Both the position numbers and the translations under genes were made by a program. From Zobellia uliginosa (GTDB taxonomy: Bacteria > Bacteroidota > Bacteroidia > Flavobacteriales > Flavobacteriaceae): a stretch of DNA of 64,000 nucleotides. Every line of letters starts with the position of its first letter. The stretch's first letter is position 1. Where the stretch lies: assembly GCF_018860745.1 (NCBI RefSeq), contig NZ_JAHKPY010000014.1:124001-188000 (forward strand). The letters run 5' to 3'. Positions 44,755-52,961 of the stretch are shown piece after piece. The notes below the pieces were generated by a model that saw only the letters and a program-made list of their open reading frames with translations, did not search any database and was not told the DNA's origin.

Positions 44755-45744
44755 ATGTACCCACTTAGAAGAAACCGCAGACTAAGAACAAACGAATCTA
44801 TCAGAAATTTAGTGCGTGAAACCATCATATCGCCAAAGGACTTTCTGGTACCTCTTTTCGTAGCTGAAGGAAAGGGCATAAAAGAAGAAATAGCATCCAT
44901 GCCAGACTATTACAGGTTAAGCCTTGATTATCTTGCCACTGAAGTGAAGGAACTTTGGAACATGGGACTACATGCCGTACTACTTTTCGTTAAAGTACCG
45001 GACGACCTAAAAGATAACAGAGGCACGGAAGCATTGAACGATGATGGATTGATGCAACGCGCCATTAAAACCGTTAAAGATGCTTGTCCTGGAATGTTGG
45101 TTATGACCGATGTTGCTATGGACCCATATTCTTCTTTTGGTCACGATGGTATTGTAGAAAACGGAGAAATAATAAACGATGAAACTACCGTATTCCTTGC
45201 AGAAATGAGTGTATCCCATGCTATGGCAGGAGCCGATTTTGTTGCTCCCAGCGATATGATGGACGGACGTATCCTATCTATTCGTGAGGCTTTGGAGGAT
45301 GAAGGTCTTGTAAATACAGGAATTATGAGTTACAGTGCCAAATATGCCAGTGCCTTTTATGGTCCGTTTAGGGATGCTTTGGATTCTGCTCCTGTGGATG
45401 TTAAAAATGTACCGAAAGATAAAAACACGTATCAAATGGATTTTGCCAACCGGTTCGAAGCTTTAAAGGAGACTGAAATGGATATTGACGAGGGCGCAGA
45501 TATCGTTATGGTAAAACCTGGGCTTTGCTATTTAGATATCGTACGCGAAATTCGTAATGAGGTTGATGTTCCCGTTGCCGTTTATCAGGTTAGTGGAGAA
45601 TATGCCATGGTAAAGGCTGCTGCCGAAAAAGGATGGTTAGATCATGATGCCGTAGTAATGGAACAGCTTACGGCCATGAAACGTGCTGGAGCCAATATTA
45701 TCGCTAGCTATTTTGCCAAAGATGCGGTTAGGTTACTAGGCTAA
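44755..45744 (+). CDS. hemB: Porphobilinogen synthase (delta-aminolevulinate dehydratase)
   Basis: Condenses two 5-aminolevulinate molecules to porphobilinogen. The two active-site lysines lie in 'MSYSAKYASAFYGPFRDA' and 'IVMVKPGLCYLDIVR'. The metal-binding region reads 'MTDVAMDPYSSFGHDG', lacking the three cysteines of zinc-type enzymes, so it is probably a magnesium-dependent form. 329 aa, normal length. Own promoter at 44724; followed 22 bp later by a serine hydrolase. Confidence 0.95.
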   Translation: MYPLRRNRRLRTNESIRNLVRETIISPKDFLVPLFVAEGKGIKEEIASMPDYYRLSLDYLATEVKELWNMGLHAVLLFVKVPDDLKDNRGTEALNDDGLMQRAIKTVKDACPGMLVMTDVAMDPYSSFGHDGIVENGEIINDETTVFLAEMSVSHAMAGADFVAPSDMMDGRILSIREALEDEGLVNTGIMSYSAKYASAFYGPFRDALDSAPVDVKNVPKDKNTYQMDFANRFEALKETEMDIDEGADIVMVKPGLCYLDIVREIRNEVDVPVAVYQVSGEYAMVKAAAEKGWLDHDAVVMEQLTAMKRAGANIIASYFAKDAVRLLG

Positions 45745-45766
45745 TCGTAATTATCAAAAAGTTTTC

Positions 45767-47098
45767 GTGAAAATAACCTCATTTTTTCTCCTTGTTTTAA
45801 CAATCCAACTGGCGCAAGCACAGGAAGACACTTCAATTCCATTAAATGTTGCGGTAAACGATGTTCTTGCTTACGGAAATCCTTCCGAAGTAGGTCTAGA
45901 TTCCGCATATATAAACGCTAATGTTTCAAAAGTAATAACAAACGGAATAAAGAAGAACGCTTTTCCGGGGGCGCAGATATTAGTGGCCAAAAATGGGAAG
46001 ATAATCTTTCACAAAGCGTATGGCTATCACACCTATGATAGTATACGACCAGTTGCGCTAGATGATATTTATGATTTAGCTTCAGTGACTAAAATTACAG
46101 CTGCCTTGCCTGCCATCATGAAACTTGTTGATGAGGGTAAACTAGATTTGGATGTGCCATTCAGTACCTATTGGACGCGCTGGAAAGGAATAAAAGACAA
46201 GCAGAATATTACATTGCGTGAAATTCTAGCGCATCAAGCAGGACTTCAACCCTATATCGTTTTTCTAAATGAAGTTTTCCGGAAAAACGGTAAGCTGAAG
46301 AAACGATTTGTGAGAACGTCGTCCAACAGGCGTTTCAAAAACCAGGCGTACGATGGTCTTTTCGCAAAAAATAAGTTCAATAAAAAAATGTATCGCCAAA
46401 TTGAACGCTCTAAGATATCTGCTGAAAAGAAATATGTGTATTCCGGATTAACATTTTTAATTTTTCCTGAGTTAATAGCGCAACTCACAGGTGAATCCTA
46501 TGAATACTATTTAGAGAAAAATTTCTATTTACCGTTGGATGCACCTACAATGGGCTTCAAACCAAAAACCAAAGGTTTTTCCAATACTATAATTCCCACG
46601 GAAATAGATACACTTTTTAGACATTCTACAACCCAAGGTTGGGTTCACGATGAAAATGCAGCACTTTTGGGTGGTATTTCAGGAAATGCCGGGCTTTTTG
46701 CCACCGCAACAGATTTAGGAAAATTGATGCAGATGTACCTGCAATACGGAGTATATGATGGTAAACGCTATATTTCCGAGGCTACAATAAAAGAATTTAC
46801 ACGCGTGCAGTATCCCGGAAATGACAACCGCCGAGGTCTAGGCTTTGATAAGCCCTCATTAGATAACGCCAATCTACCGCTATCAAAGGCTTACCCTGCA
46901 CCCGAAGTAAGCTCAGATAGCTTTGGACATAGTGGTTTTACGGGTACTTTCGTTTGGGCAGATGCATCAAACCAAATGGTATATATTTTCTTGTCCAATC
47001 GGGTCAATCCAACCAGGGAAAATAGAAACCTCTATAACCTGAATATACGTCCCGCCGTTCAACAAATTTTCTATAAAGCCACATTACCAACCAAATAA
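45767..47098 (+). CDS. Exported serine hydrolase (beta-lactamase/PBP4-like fold)
   Basis: A 443-aa class C beta-lactamase-related protein. Signal peptide MKITSFFLLVLTIQLAQAQ; catalytic S106-V-T-K109 in 'DLASVTKI'; second motif Y-S-G in 'KYVYSGLTFL'; third region around 'FGHSGFTGTF' (HSG in place of KTG). These features fit esterases or D-amino-acid-acting peptidases as well as lactamases. The start is GTG at 45767, 22 bp after hemB. Confidence 0.87.
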   Translation: MKITSFFLLVLTIQLAQAQEDTSIPLNVAVNDVLAYGNPSEVGLDSAYINANVSKVITNGIKKNAFPGAQILVAKNGKIIFHKAYGYHTYDSIRPVALDDIYDLASVTKITAALPAIMKLVDEGKLDLDVPFSTYWTRWKGIKDKQNITLREILAHQAGLQPYIVFLNEVFRKNGKLKKRFVRTSSNRRFKNQAYDGLFAKNKFNKKMYRQIERSKISAEKKYVYSGLTFLIFPELIAQLTGESYEYYLEKNFYLPLDAPTMGFKPKTKGFSNTIIPTEIDTLFRHSTTQGWVHDENAALLGGISGNAGLFATATDLGKLMQMYLQYGVYDGKRYISEATIKEFTRVQYPGNDNRRGLGFDKPSLDNANLPLSKAYPAPEVSSDSFGHSGFTGTFVWADASNQMVYIFLSNRVNPTRENRNLYNLNIRPAVQQIFYKATLPTK

Positions 47099-47150
47099 GA
47101 CCATAAGATTATACTTTAAATTGGTATCTTCGTTTTACTAAAACTCTTTC

Positions 47151-48257
47151 ATGGGCTTATTAATATTTTACGCTTTAATATCAATTTTCATTTCATTTCT
47201 CTGCTCTATACTAGAGGCAGTGCTGTTAAGTATTAGTCCAACTTTCGTTAATTTAAAAAAGAAAGAAGGTAAAACTTACGCAGCTACCTTAGAAGACCTC
47301 AAAAAAGATGTAGATAAACCGCTTATTGCGATTCTAACCTTGAACACCATTGCCCATACGGTAGGTGCAATTTTAGTTGGGGTCCAAGCCAAGGTGGCTT
47401 ATGCTGAAATGTACGGCACTTCTACACAAAGCATATTTGGTGTAACATTTACTGAGGATTTAATGGTTGGCGTAGTTTCTACCATTATGACCATTCTTAT
47501 TTTGGTAGCCTCAGAAATTATTCCCAAAACAATTGGCGCAACCTATTGGAGACAATTGGCCAATTTTACGGCTAAATCTCTAAAAATCATGGTCGTTGCA
47601 CTTAAATACACCGGACTGTTATGGATTTTACAACTTTTCACCAAACTTGTAGGTGGTAAGGGGCATCATGGCAGTGTACTAAGCCGAGAGGATTTTACAG
47701 CAATGACAGATATGGCTAGGGACGAAGGCGTTTTTGAAAAATCAGAATCAACCATTATAAAGAACTTATTGCGTTTTGACCAGGTTTTGGTCAAAGATGT
47801 AATGACACCGCGAGCGGTCATGAAAATTGCTTCTGAAACTAAAACCATTGCCGAGTTTTTCGAGGCCAATCCTAAAATGAGGTTTTCTCGTATTCCCGTA
47901 TACGGAGATAAAATGGATCACATTGACGGGTTTGTATTGAAGGATACTATTTTAGAAGAAATGGTAAACAAAAACGGAAACATTCTGCTTTCTGAAATCA
48001 AACGAGAAATTTTAATCACCGAAAGGAATACACCAATACCTCGCCTTTTTGACACCTTCATTGCCAAAAGAATACATATTGCCCTGGTTGTAGATGAATA
48101 CGGTTCTGTAAGTGGACTAGTAACTATGGAAGATGTTATAGAAACACTTCTAGGGCTGGAAATAATGGACGAGAGCGACAATGTTGCCGACTTACAGGAG
48201 CTGGCAAGGAAAAACTGGGAGACCCGCGCAAAACGCTCCGGAATACTTGATGAATAG
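47151..48257 (+). CDS. CNNM/CorC-type transporter with CBS domains
   Basis: A 368-aa inner-membrane protein: a CNNM (DUF21) domain with three or four helices (about 1-170), then two CBS domains (about 200-330) beginning 'VMTPRAVMKIASETKTIAEF'. Family members move or regulate Mg2+, Co2+ or Na+. The C-terminal CorC_HlyC domain is missing, giving a shorter form. A near-consensus box (TATCTTCG) lies 18 bp before the ATG. Confidence 0.88.
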   Translation: MGLLIFYALISIFISFLCSILEAVLLSISPTFVNLKKKEGKTYAATLEDLKKDVDKPLIAILTLNTIAHTVGAILVGVQAKVAYAEMYGTSTQSIFGVTFTEDLMVGVVSTIMTILILVASEIIPKTIGATYWRQLANFTAKSLKIMVVALKYTGLLWILQLFTKLVGGKGHHGSVLSREDFTAMTDMARDEGVFEKSESTIIKNLLRFDQVLVKDVMTPRAVMKIASETKTIAEFFEANPKMRFSRIPVYGDKMDHIDGFVLKDTILEEMVNKNGNILLSEIKREILITERNTPIPRLFDTFIAKRIHIALVVDEYGSVSGLVTMEDVIETLLGLEIMDESDNVADLQELARKNWETRAKRSGILDE

Positions 48258-48306
48258 ATTTCACCAAGGTAGTTCTCTTTTGTTTAGGCCATAAAACTAT
48301 TTACCT

Positions 48307-48780
48307 ATGGATACGGCTTTTATCAGTACTCCTCTTGGCATAGCCAAACTTGCAGGAGATAGCGATGGTTTATCATCTATAACTGTAGTTGATACAGAAG
48401 AAATCCTATCTAAGTCTATCCCCTCTACACTAAAAAACGCTTCGGAACAACTGCAAGAATATTTTGAAGGAAAGCGAGATACTTTTCAGATGAAACTAAA
48501 TCCGCAAGGAACAGATTTTCAAAAACGGGTTTGGGATGCTTTGTGTCTAATACCTTATGGCAAGACAGTATCTTATTTAGAAATTTCCAAAACCTTGGGC
48601 GACGTAAAAGCTATACGTGCCGTTGCATCTGCAAATGGTAAAAATCCACTTTGGATAGTGGTTCCCTGTCATCGTGTAATTGGTAGCGATGGTTCTTTAA
48701 CAGGGTATGCAGGTGGCCTACATCGTAAAAAGTGGCTATTGAATCATGAAAGTCCCGTAAAGCAGCAATCTCTCTTTTAA
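48307..48780 (+). CDS. Methylated-DNA--protein-cysteine methyltransferase (Ogt-type)
   Basis: A 157-aa suicide repair enzyme that transfers alkyl groups from O6-alkylguanine to its own cysteine. The acceptor is C121 in 'VVPCHRVIGSDGSLTGYAGG'; the DNA-binding helix-turn-helix is around 'GKTVSYLEISKTLGDVKAIRAVASANGKN'. The N-terminal domain is short, as in Ogt. It follows the CNNM gene by 49 bp. Confidence 0.93.
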   Translation: MDTAFISTPLGIAKLAGDSDGLSSITVVDTEEILSKSIPSTLKNASEQLQEYFEGKRDTFQMKLNPQGTDFQKRVWDALCLIPYGKTVSYLEISKTLGDVKAIRAVASANGKNPLWIVVPCHRVIGSDGSLTGYAGGLHRKKWLLNHESPVKQQSLF

Positions 48781-49241
48781 CTATTACCAACTAGCTAGTT
48801 TGTAATTTTTACTACTTATCTTTTTGAGATATTGAAACGTGTCGTTCATCGATTATTTGATGTAAATCTCTTTGTTTATTATAGTTCTAATAGCTTTTGA
48901 GAATGAGTACTACAGACCAATTAGTCTGTTTGCCAATTTCATATCTTACTTTATTAGGGCATCTAAAGCTTGAAGATTTTGGACTTCAGAACTCCAAAAT
49001 GCCGCACCATACCGCTCATTTACTACTTTTCTTGTACCACTGTAAATATCAAAGTTTGGAATCTAAAGTAGGTAAACCTAATATTTAGCATTACAGCGAT
49101 GAAACAAAAATCACTCGGTAAGTTTTAAAGATTTTTCTTATTTTCCTAATTCCATTTTCATCATAGGCAAAGAATCATTTTTGAAGTACCCAGCGTAAAA
49201 ATATCGTTTTATCACACAAATGGAAGGAAAACAGAAACAAC
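48781..49241. other. Intergenic region between ogt-type gene and 3'-5' exonuclease
   Basis: About 460 AT-rich bases. An open frame of 63 codons at 48897-49088 has no family resemblance or usable start context. A short hairpin (TTTTGGA with its complement, about 48979-49001) is the only structure seen. No TAnnTTTG box is evident before the exonuclease gene. Confidence 0.45.
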
Positions 49242-49955
49242 ATGTTACAAAAAATCAATCTTGAATATATTCTTTTTTTAGATATTGAAACCGTTCCGGA
49301 GGAGCCCAACTTTGAAGCTTTAAACGATGAAAAAAAAGACCTGTGGGAGCAAAAATCAAGGTATCAGCGCAAAGATGAATATACAGCAGAAGAATTTTAT
49401 GAACGTGCGGGAATTTGGGCAGAGTTTGGTAAGATTATTTGTATTTCCGTGGGATACTTCCGAGTTAATGGAGATACCAAAACCTTTAGAACCACTTCTT
49501 TTCATGGCGATGAAGTAAAACTTCTTAAAGAGTTCAAAAACTTGTTGAACGGTCATTTCAGTTCACCAAAACATTTACTTTGCGGACATAATGCGAAGGA
49601 ATTCGATTTTCCTTATATCGCACGAAGAATGATAATCCATGGTATTGAATTACCCTATAAACTTAATCTCTTTGGTAAAAAACCATGGGAAATTCCACAT
49701 TTGGATACTATGGAACTATGGAAGTTTGGTGACTACAAGAATTTCACTTCCCTTAAATTACTTGCTAATATTTTGGGTATCCCTTCGCCTAAACAGGATA
49801 TTGACGGTAGTATGGTTCGTGAGGTATATTATGAAGAAAATGACTTAGACCGCATAGTTACCTATTGCGAACTGGATGTAGTTACCACGGCTCAAGTATT
49901 TTTACGTCTTCGCGGAGATGAGTTAATTGAAGATGACCATATAAAAAGTATCTAA
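49242..49955 (+). CDS. PolB-like 3'-5' exonuclease
   Basis: A 237-aa DnaQ-superfamily exonuclease of the predicted 'PolB-like 3'-5' exonuclease' family. Exo I is D-I-E in 'LFLDIETVPEE', exo II is around 'CGHNAKEFDFPYIARR', and exo III is 'YCELDVVTT'. It should trim DNA or RNA 3' ends with two metal ions; the biological role is not known. Its stop is 4 bp from the stop of the convergent EEP-family gene. Confidence 0.87.
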   Translation: MLQKINLEYILFLDIETVPEEPNFEALNDEKKDLWEQKSRYQRKDEYTAEEFYERAGIWAEFGKIICISVGYFRVNGDTKTFRTTSFHGDEVKLLKEFKNLLNGHFSSPKHLLCGHNAKEFDFPYIARRMIIHGIELPYKLNLFGKKPWEIPHLDTMELWKFGDYKNFTSLKLLANILGIPSPKQDIDGSMVREVYYEENDLDRIVTYCELDVVTTAQVFLRLRGDELIEDDHIKSI

Positions 49956-49958
49956 AAA

Positions 49959-50933
49959 TCAGGCATTGTACTTTAATTGAATATATACAGGGAAATGATC
50001 ACTATAGCCCCCCATATATTTATTACCCACATAAGTACGAAAAGGCGAGCCCATGTATTTGCCTTTAAATTCGGTCAAAAAGTGCTCGTCAAAAATATTG
50101 GCATGCGCAAAACTATGTGTTCCTTTTTCAAAATTAAGAAAACTATGAGACACCATAATCTGGTCAAAAAGCATCCAAGACCTTTTGTAATTGGCACTAC
50201 CCCGTTCTGGTGTAAGCAATTTTTCCATGGGGTTGTACAGCGTTTTAGTCTCTATAAGTGATTTTACACTTTCAGATTGTGGACCATCATTAAAATCGCC
50301 CATTATAATGTAGTTGGGGTTAGCATCCTTTTCTTCAATCTTAGCCATGAAGTCAATTATAGTATTGGCCGCAATAATGCGCTTATGTTCTGTAGTAGCA
50401 TTTCCGCTCCTTCTAGAAGGCCAGTGATTTACAAAAATGTGAATCTCCTCCCTATTGAGTTTTCCCTTTACATATAAAATATCTCGTGTAGTATCCCTTC
50501 TTCCATCCTCTTCATAAAGCAATAGAGCTATGGGCTCCGAGTATAAAACCTCAAAATGGTCTTTATGATAAATAAGTCCGCAGTCTATTCCTCTTTCATC
50601 CGGAGAATCATAGTGCACATAATCATACTTTATATTTTCAAGAGGTTCGGTAGCAAGAAGGTCTCTCATTACCTGCTCATTTTCGATTTCTGCTACACCT
50701 ACTAATACAGGTGGACTTTGTGTTTCGGAATTCCCTATTTCAGATATGGTCTTACCCAGCTTATACAACTTTTTTTTGTACCTTCTTAAGGACCACTTTT
50801 TACGTCCTTTAGGAGTAAAATCATCATCCATAGTATCAGGGTCGTCTATGGTATCGAATAGATTTTCTAAGTTATAGAAGCTAATTGTATTTAATTGGCT
50901 TCTTTTTTTCTTTCTGAAAAATGAAAAAATCAT
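49959..50933 (-). CDS. Endonuclease/exonuclease/phosphatase family protein
   Basis: A 324-aa EEP-superfamily hydrolase with conserved catalytic blocks 'SFYNLENLFD', 'VGVAEIEN', 'FVNHWPSRR', 'IMGDFNDGP' and 'SDHFPVYIQL'. The last two carry the Asp/Asn and Asp-His pairs. The substrate could be nucleic acid or a phosphoester. No signal peptide is clear; a short basic N-terminus is present. Divergent from hflX, with a TATTTTCG-like box at about 50970 on its strand. Confidence 0.85.
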   Translation of the reverse strand: MIFSFFRKKKRSQLNTISFYNLENLFDTIDDPDTMDDDFTPKGRKKWSLRRYKKKLYKLGKTISEIGNSETQSPPVLVGVAEIENEQVMRDLLATEPLENIKYDYVHYDSPDERGIDCGLIYHKDHFEVLYSEPIALLLYEEDGRRDTTRDILYVKGKLNREEIHIFVNHWPSRRSGNATTEHKRIIAANTIIDFMAKIEEKDANPNYIIMGDFNDGPQSESVKSLIETKTLYNPMEKLLTPERGSANYKRSWMLFDQIMVSHSFLNFEKGTHSFAHANIFDEHFLTEFKGKYMGSPFRTYVGNKYMGGYSDHFPVYIQLKYNA

Positions 50934-50986
50934 AAATTTCTCGATTGGGATCTTAAAATTACGAAAATAGCTCGGTCAGTATTGCT

Positions 50987-50994
50987 TAAATTTG
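50987..50994 (+). promoter_or_regulatory. Promoter -7 element (TAAATTTG) for hflX
   Basis: A perfect TAnnTTTG box, 15 bp before the ATG at 51010. It lies across the TTG at 50992 and so rules out that earlier start. Confidence 0.6.
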
Positions 50995-51009
50995 CATTTT
51001 AGTTTAGAT

Positions 51010-52221
51010 ATGTTAGAAAAGAAGACCATAGATCACGAAAAGGCCATATTAATTGGCATTATGAATCGTGAACAGAATGAAAATAAAGTTAACGAGTATC
51101 TTGATGAGCTTGAGTTTTTAACTTTCACCGCAGGTGGTGAGGTTGTGAAACGTTTTGTACAGCGCATGGATGTTCCCAATCCAAAGACCCTTATCGGTTC
51201 TGGTAAGATGGAAGAAGTGGAGTCATTCGTAAAAAAACACGATATAGGTTCCGTTATTTTTGATGATGAGCTCACGCCTGCACAACAAAGGAATATTGAA
51301 AAACTCTTACGTTGCAAAATTGTAGACCGTACTAGCCTAATTCTTGACATTTTTGCCCAGCGTGCGCAGACTAGTTACGCCAGAACACAAGTAGAACTGG
51401 CGCAATATGAATATTTACTGCCCCGCTTAACCGGACTTTGGACTCACCTTGAACGCCAAAGAGGTGGTATTGGTATGCGCGGACCTGGTGAAACTGAAAT
51501 TGAAACGGATAGACGTATTGTTCGTGACCGTATTTCCCTGTTAAAGAAAAAACTATTGAAGATAGACCGCCAAATGGAGACCCAACGCGGTAACCGTGGT
51601 GCTCTAGTACGAGTGGCCTTGGTAGGATATACCAACGTTGGAAAGTCTACTTTAATGAATGTGATCAGTAAAAGTGAGGTCTTTGCAGAGAATAAACTTT
51701 TTGCAACCTTAGATACAACGGTACGTAAAGTGGTTTTAGGCAATTTACCTTTTCTGCTAAGTGATACGGTAGGGTTCATTCGCAAGTTACCTACTCAACT
51801 AGTGGAAAGTTTTAAAAGTACATTAGATGAGGTTCGGGAAGCCGATTTGCTACTTCATGTGGTTGATATTTCTCATCCGCAGTTTGAAGAACATATAGAA
51901 TCCGTTAATAAAATTTTAGGTGAAATAGATAGCGCCGATAAGAATACTATTATGGTATTCAATAAAATAGACCAATACAAACATGCCGAAATAGACGAAG
52001 ATGATTTGATCACGCAACGAACGGAAAGACATTTTACCATTGAAGAGTGGAGAAAAACCTGGATGCGACGTGTTGGGGACAAGGCATTGTTTATTTCCGC
52101 CCTTAATAAAGAGAATCTAGACGAATTCCGTAAAAGAGTTTATGACGAGGTGCGAGACATTCATGTCACCCGGTTCCCCTATAATAACTTTCTATACCCA
52201 GAACATTTAGACGAATATTAG
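51010..52221 (+). CDS. hflX: GTPase HflX
   Basis: A 403-aa ribosome-binding GTPase that splits stalled or hibernating 70S ribosomes. It has the N-terminal HflX domain ('RMDVPNPKTLIGSGKMEEVE'), a coiled-coil linker around 'GGIGMRGPGETEIETDRR', and the G domain with the P-loop 'GYTNVGKST', 'DTVGFIRKLP' and 'NKID'. The ATG at 51010 is supported by the promoter box. It is the last gene before the tandem RNA array, and its 3' end flows directly into that array. Confidence 0.93.
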   Translation: MLEKKTIDHEKAILIGIMNREQNENKVNEYLDELEFLTFTAGGEVVKRFVQRMDVPNPKTLIGSGKMEEVESFVKKHDIGSVIFDDELTPAQQRNIEKLLRCKIVDRTSLILDIFAQRAQTSYARTQVELAQYEYLLPRLTGLWTHLERQRGGIGMRGPGETEIETDRRIVRDRISLLKKKLLKIDRQMETQRGNRGALVRVALVGYTNVGKSTLMNVISKSEVFAENKLFATLDTTVRKVVLGNLPFLLSDTVGFIRKLPTQLVESFKSTLDEVREADLLLHVVDISHPQFEEHIESVNKILGEIDSADKNTIMVFNKIDQYKHAEIDEDDLITQRTERHFTIEEWRKTWMRRVGDKALFISALNKENLDEFRKRVYDEVRDIHVTRFPYNNFLYPEHLDEY

Positions 52222-52245
52222 ATGATACACAAGGTAACCTTACCG

Positions 52246-52341
52246 TTCATCGGACATACCCAACAGCATGTATTTTTCACAACAAACCTGCATTGATTCA
52301 CAACAATAATTTAGGTGGTTGCTTAAACCGCCGTAAGTTTA
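52246..52341 (+). promoter_or_regulatory. Regulated promoter of tandem RNA A
   Basis: TTCATC at 52246-52251; direct repeats TTCACAACA at 52276-52284 and 52297-52305 (21 bp apart); TTTA at 52310-52313 as -33; TAAGTTTA at 52334-52341 as -7. A two-turn repeat abutting the -33 is the layout expected for an activator. Confidence 0.7.
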
Positions 52342-52346
52342 CGGTG

Positions 52347-52492
52347 TAATTAAGTGATAGTATTGACCCCAAATCGCATCTTGAGCTTAACCGAAACAAG
52401 TAATGAACCCAAACCCATTACTTGACAAAAAAATAATACCAAATTGACCAAACCTACTTGATAAAAAAACCCTCTTTACAGAGGGTTTTTTT
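52347..52492 (+). ncRNA. Predicted small RNA A (about 145 nt)
   Basis: Expected from the promoter ending at 52341 to the terminator at 52463-52492. Its first 59 nt are nearly identical to RNA B. The middle contains CAAGTAATG paired with CATTACTTG across a 10-nt C/A-rich loop (about 52398-52425). Several C-rich single-stranded tracts (ACCCCAAA, AACCCAAACCC, ACCAAA) could pair with target mRNAs or bind a protein. A TTG-initiated 20-codon frame (52363-52425) parallels the ATG frame of RNA B. The transcription start is inferred. Confidence 0.6.
52463..52492 (+). terminator. Terminator of RNA A
   Basis: A 13-bp perfect stem (52463-52475 with 52480-52492), 4-nt loop, ending in seven T. Confidence 0.85.
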
Positions 52493-52540
52493 ATATCTCA
52501 TAATTTCCAAAATCTCAGTGAAATGCAGACAGAGATACTG

Positions 52541-52636
52541 TTCATCGAAGATAATGGATAACTTATATTTTTCACAACAACTCTAAGATAGTTCACAACA
52601 TTAATTTAGGGAAGCGTACAAACTGACATAAGTTTA
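52541..52636 (+). promoter_or_regulatory. Regulated promoter of tandem RNA B
   Basis: TTCATC at 52541-52546; TTCACAACA at 52571-52579 and 52592-52600; TTTA at 52605-52608; TAAGTTTA at 52629-52636. Every spacing equals that of units A and C. Confidence 0.7.
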
Positions 52637-52657
52637 CAGTGTAATTAAGTGATAGTA

Positions 52658-52735
52658 ATGACCCCAAATCGAATCTTGAACTTAACCGAAACAAGTACGA
52701 ATACCAAATCCAAACTTGACCTACGAAAAGCTTAG
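52658..52735 (+). CDS. Possible 25-aa peptide inside RNA B
   Basis: ATG at 52658 to TAG at 52733. The product begins MTPNRILNLTETS and is basic at the end. The aligned frame in RNA A begins with TTG at 52363 and encodes a 20-aa product sharing the first 13 residues except one (Ser for Asn). One of the two internal differences is synonymous. In unit C the equivalent ATG at 52979 gives only six codons. The start lies about 17 nt into the RNA. Sequence conservation is equally high upstream of the frame, so coding is not proven. Confidence 0.25.
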   Translation: MTPNRILNLTETSTNTKSKLDLRKA

Positions 52736-52781
52736 CATTTCAATTCAATTGGAAATTCAAATTTTTCGCGTAAACTTACTT

Positions 52782-52815
52782 AACAAAAAAGCCCGTCTAG
52801 ACGGGCTTTTTTGTT
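52782..52815 (+). terminator. Terminator of RNA B
   Basis: A 34-bp perfectly symmetric sequence centred on TCTAGA, giving a stem of at least 14 bp and a T6 run. Confidence 0.85.
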
Positions 52816-52860
52816 TTCTAAAATCTAACATTTTATAAAGATTTACAATTTAAAGTGCGT

Positions 52861-52956
52861 TTCATCCGAGACATATTCATTTTAACGAGTTACACCACAA
52901 ATTAAGATAGGTTCACAACAAAAGTTTACCAATTATAGTCTTGCCATCTACATTCG
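52861..52956 (+). promoter_or_regulatory. Regulated promoter of tandem RNA C
   Basis: TTCATC at 52861-52866; degenerate repeat TACACCACA (7 of 9) at 52891-52899 and TTCACAACA at 52912-52920; TTTA at 52925-52928; TACATTCG at 52949-52956. Spacings equal those of units A and B although much of the sequence between has diverged, which argues that the elements are under selection. Confidence 0.65.
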
Positions 52957-52961
52957 TCTTG

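Larger units (their letters stand above)
52642..52815 (+). ncRNA. Predicted small RNA B (about 174 nt)
   Basis: Runs from the promoter ending at 52636 to the terminator at 52782-52815. It shares its 5' 59 nt with RNA A, then has its own middle, including an ATTTC/GAAAT hairpin around 52737-52757 and a CGAAAA/TTTTTCG pairing. It contains an ATG frame of 25 codons (52658-52735). Whether the RNA or the peptide is the product is open. Confidence 0.6.

Noticed and set aside
48897-49088. 63-codon frame in the 460-bp gap after the methyltransferase
   Set aside because: No promoter box or family resemblance; the only structure there is a short hairpin.
52276-52305. Reading the 9-bp direct repeats as a CRISPR-like or IS-end signature
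   Set aside because: Repeats are only 9 bp, occur in pairs at 21 bp, and sit at fixed positions before promoters. No cas, transposase or target duplications are present.
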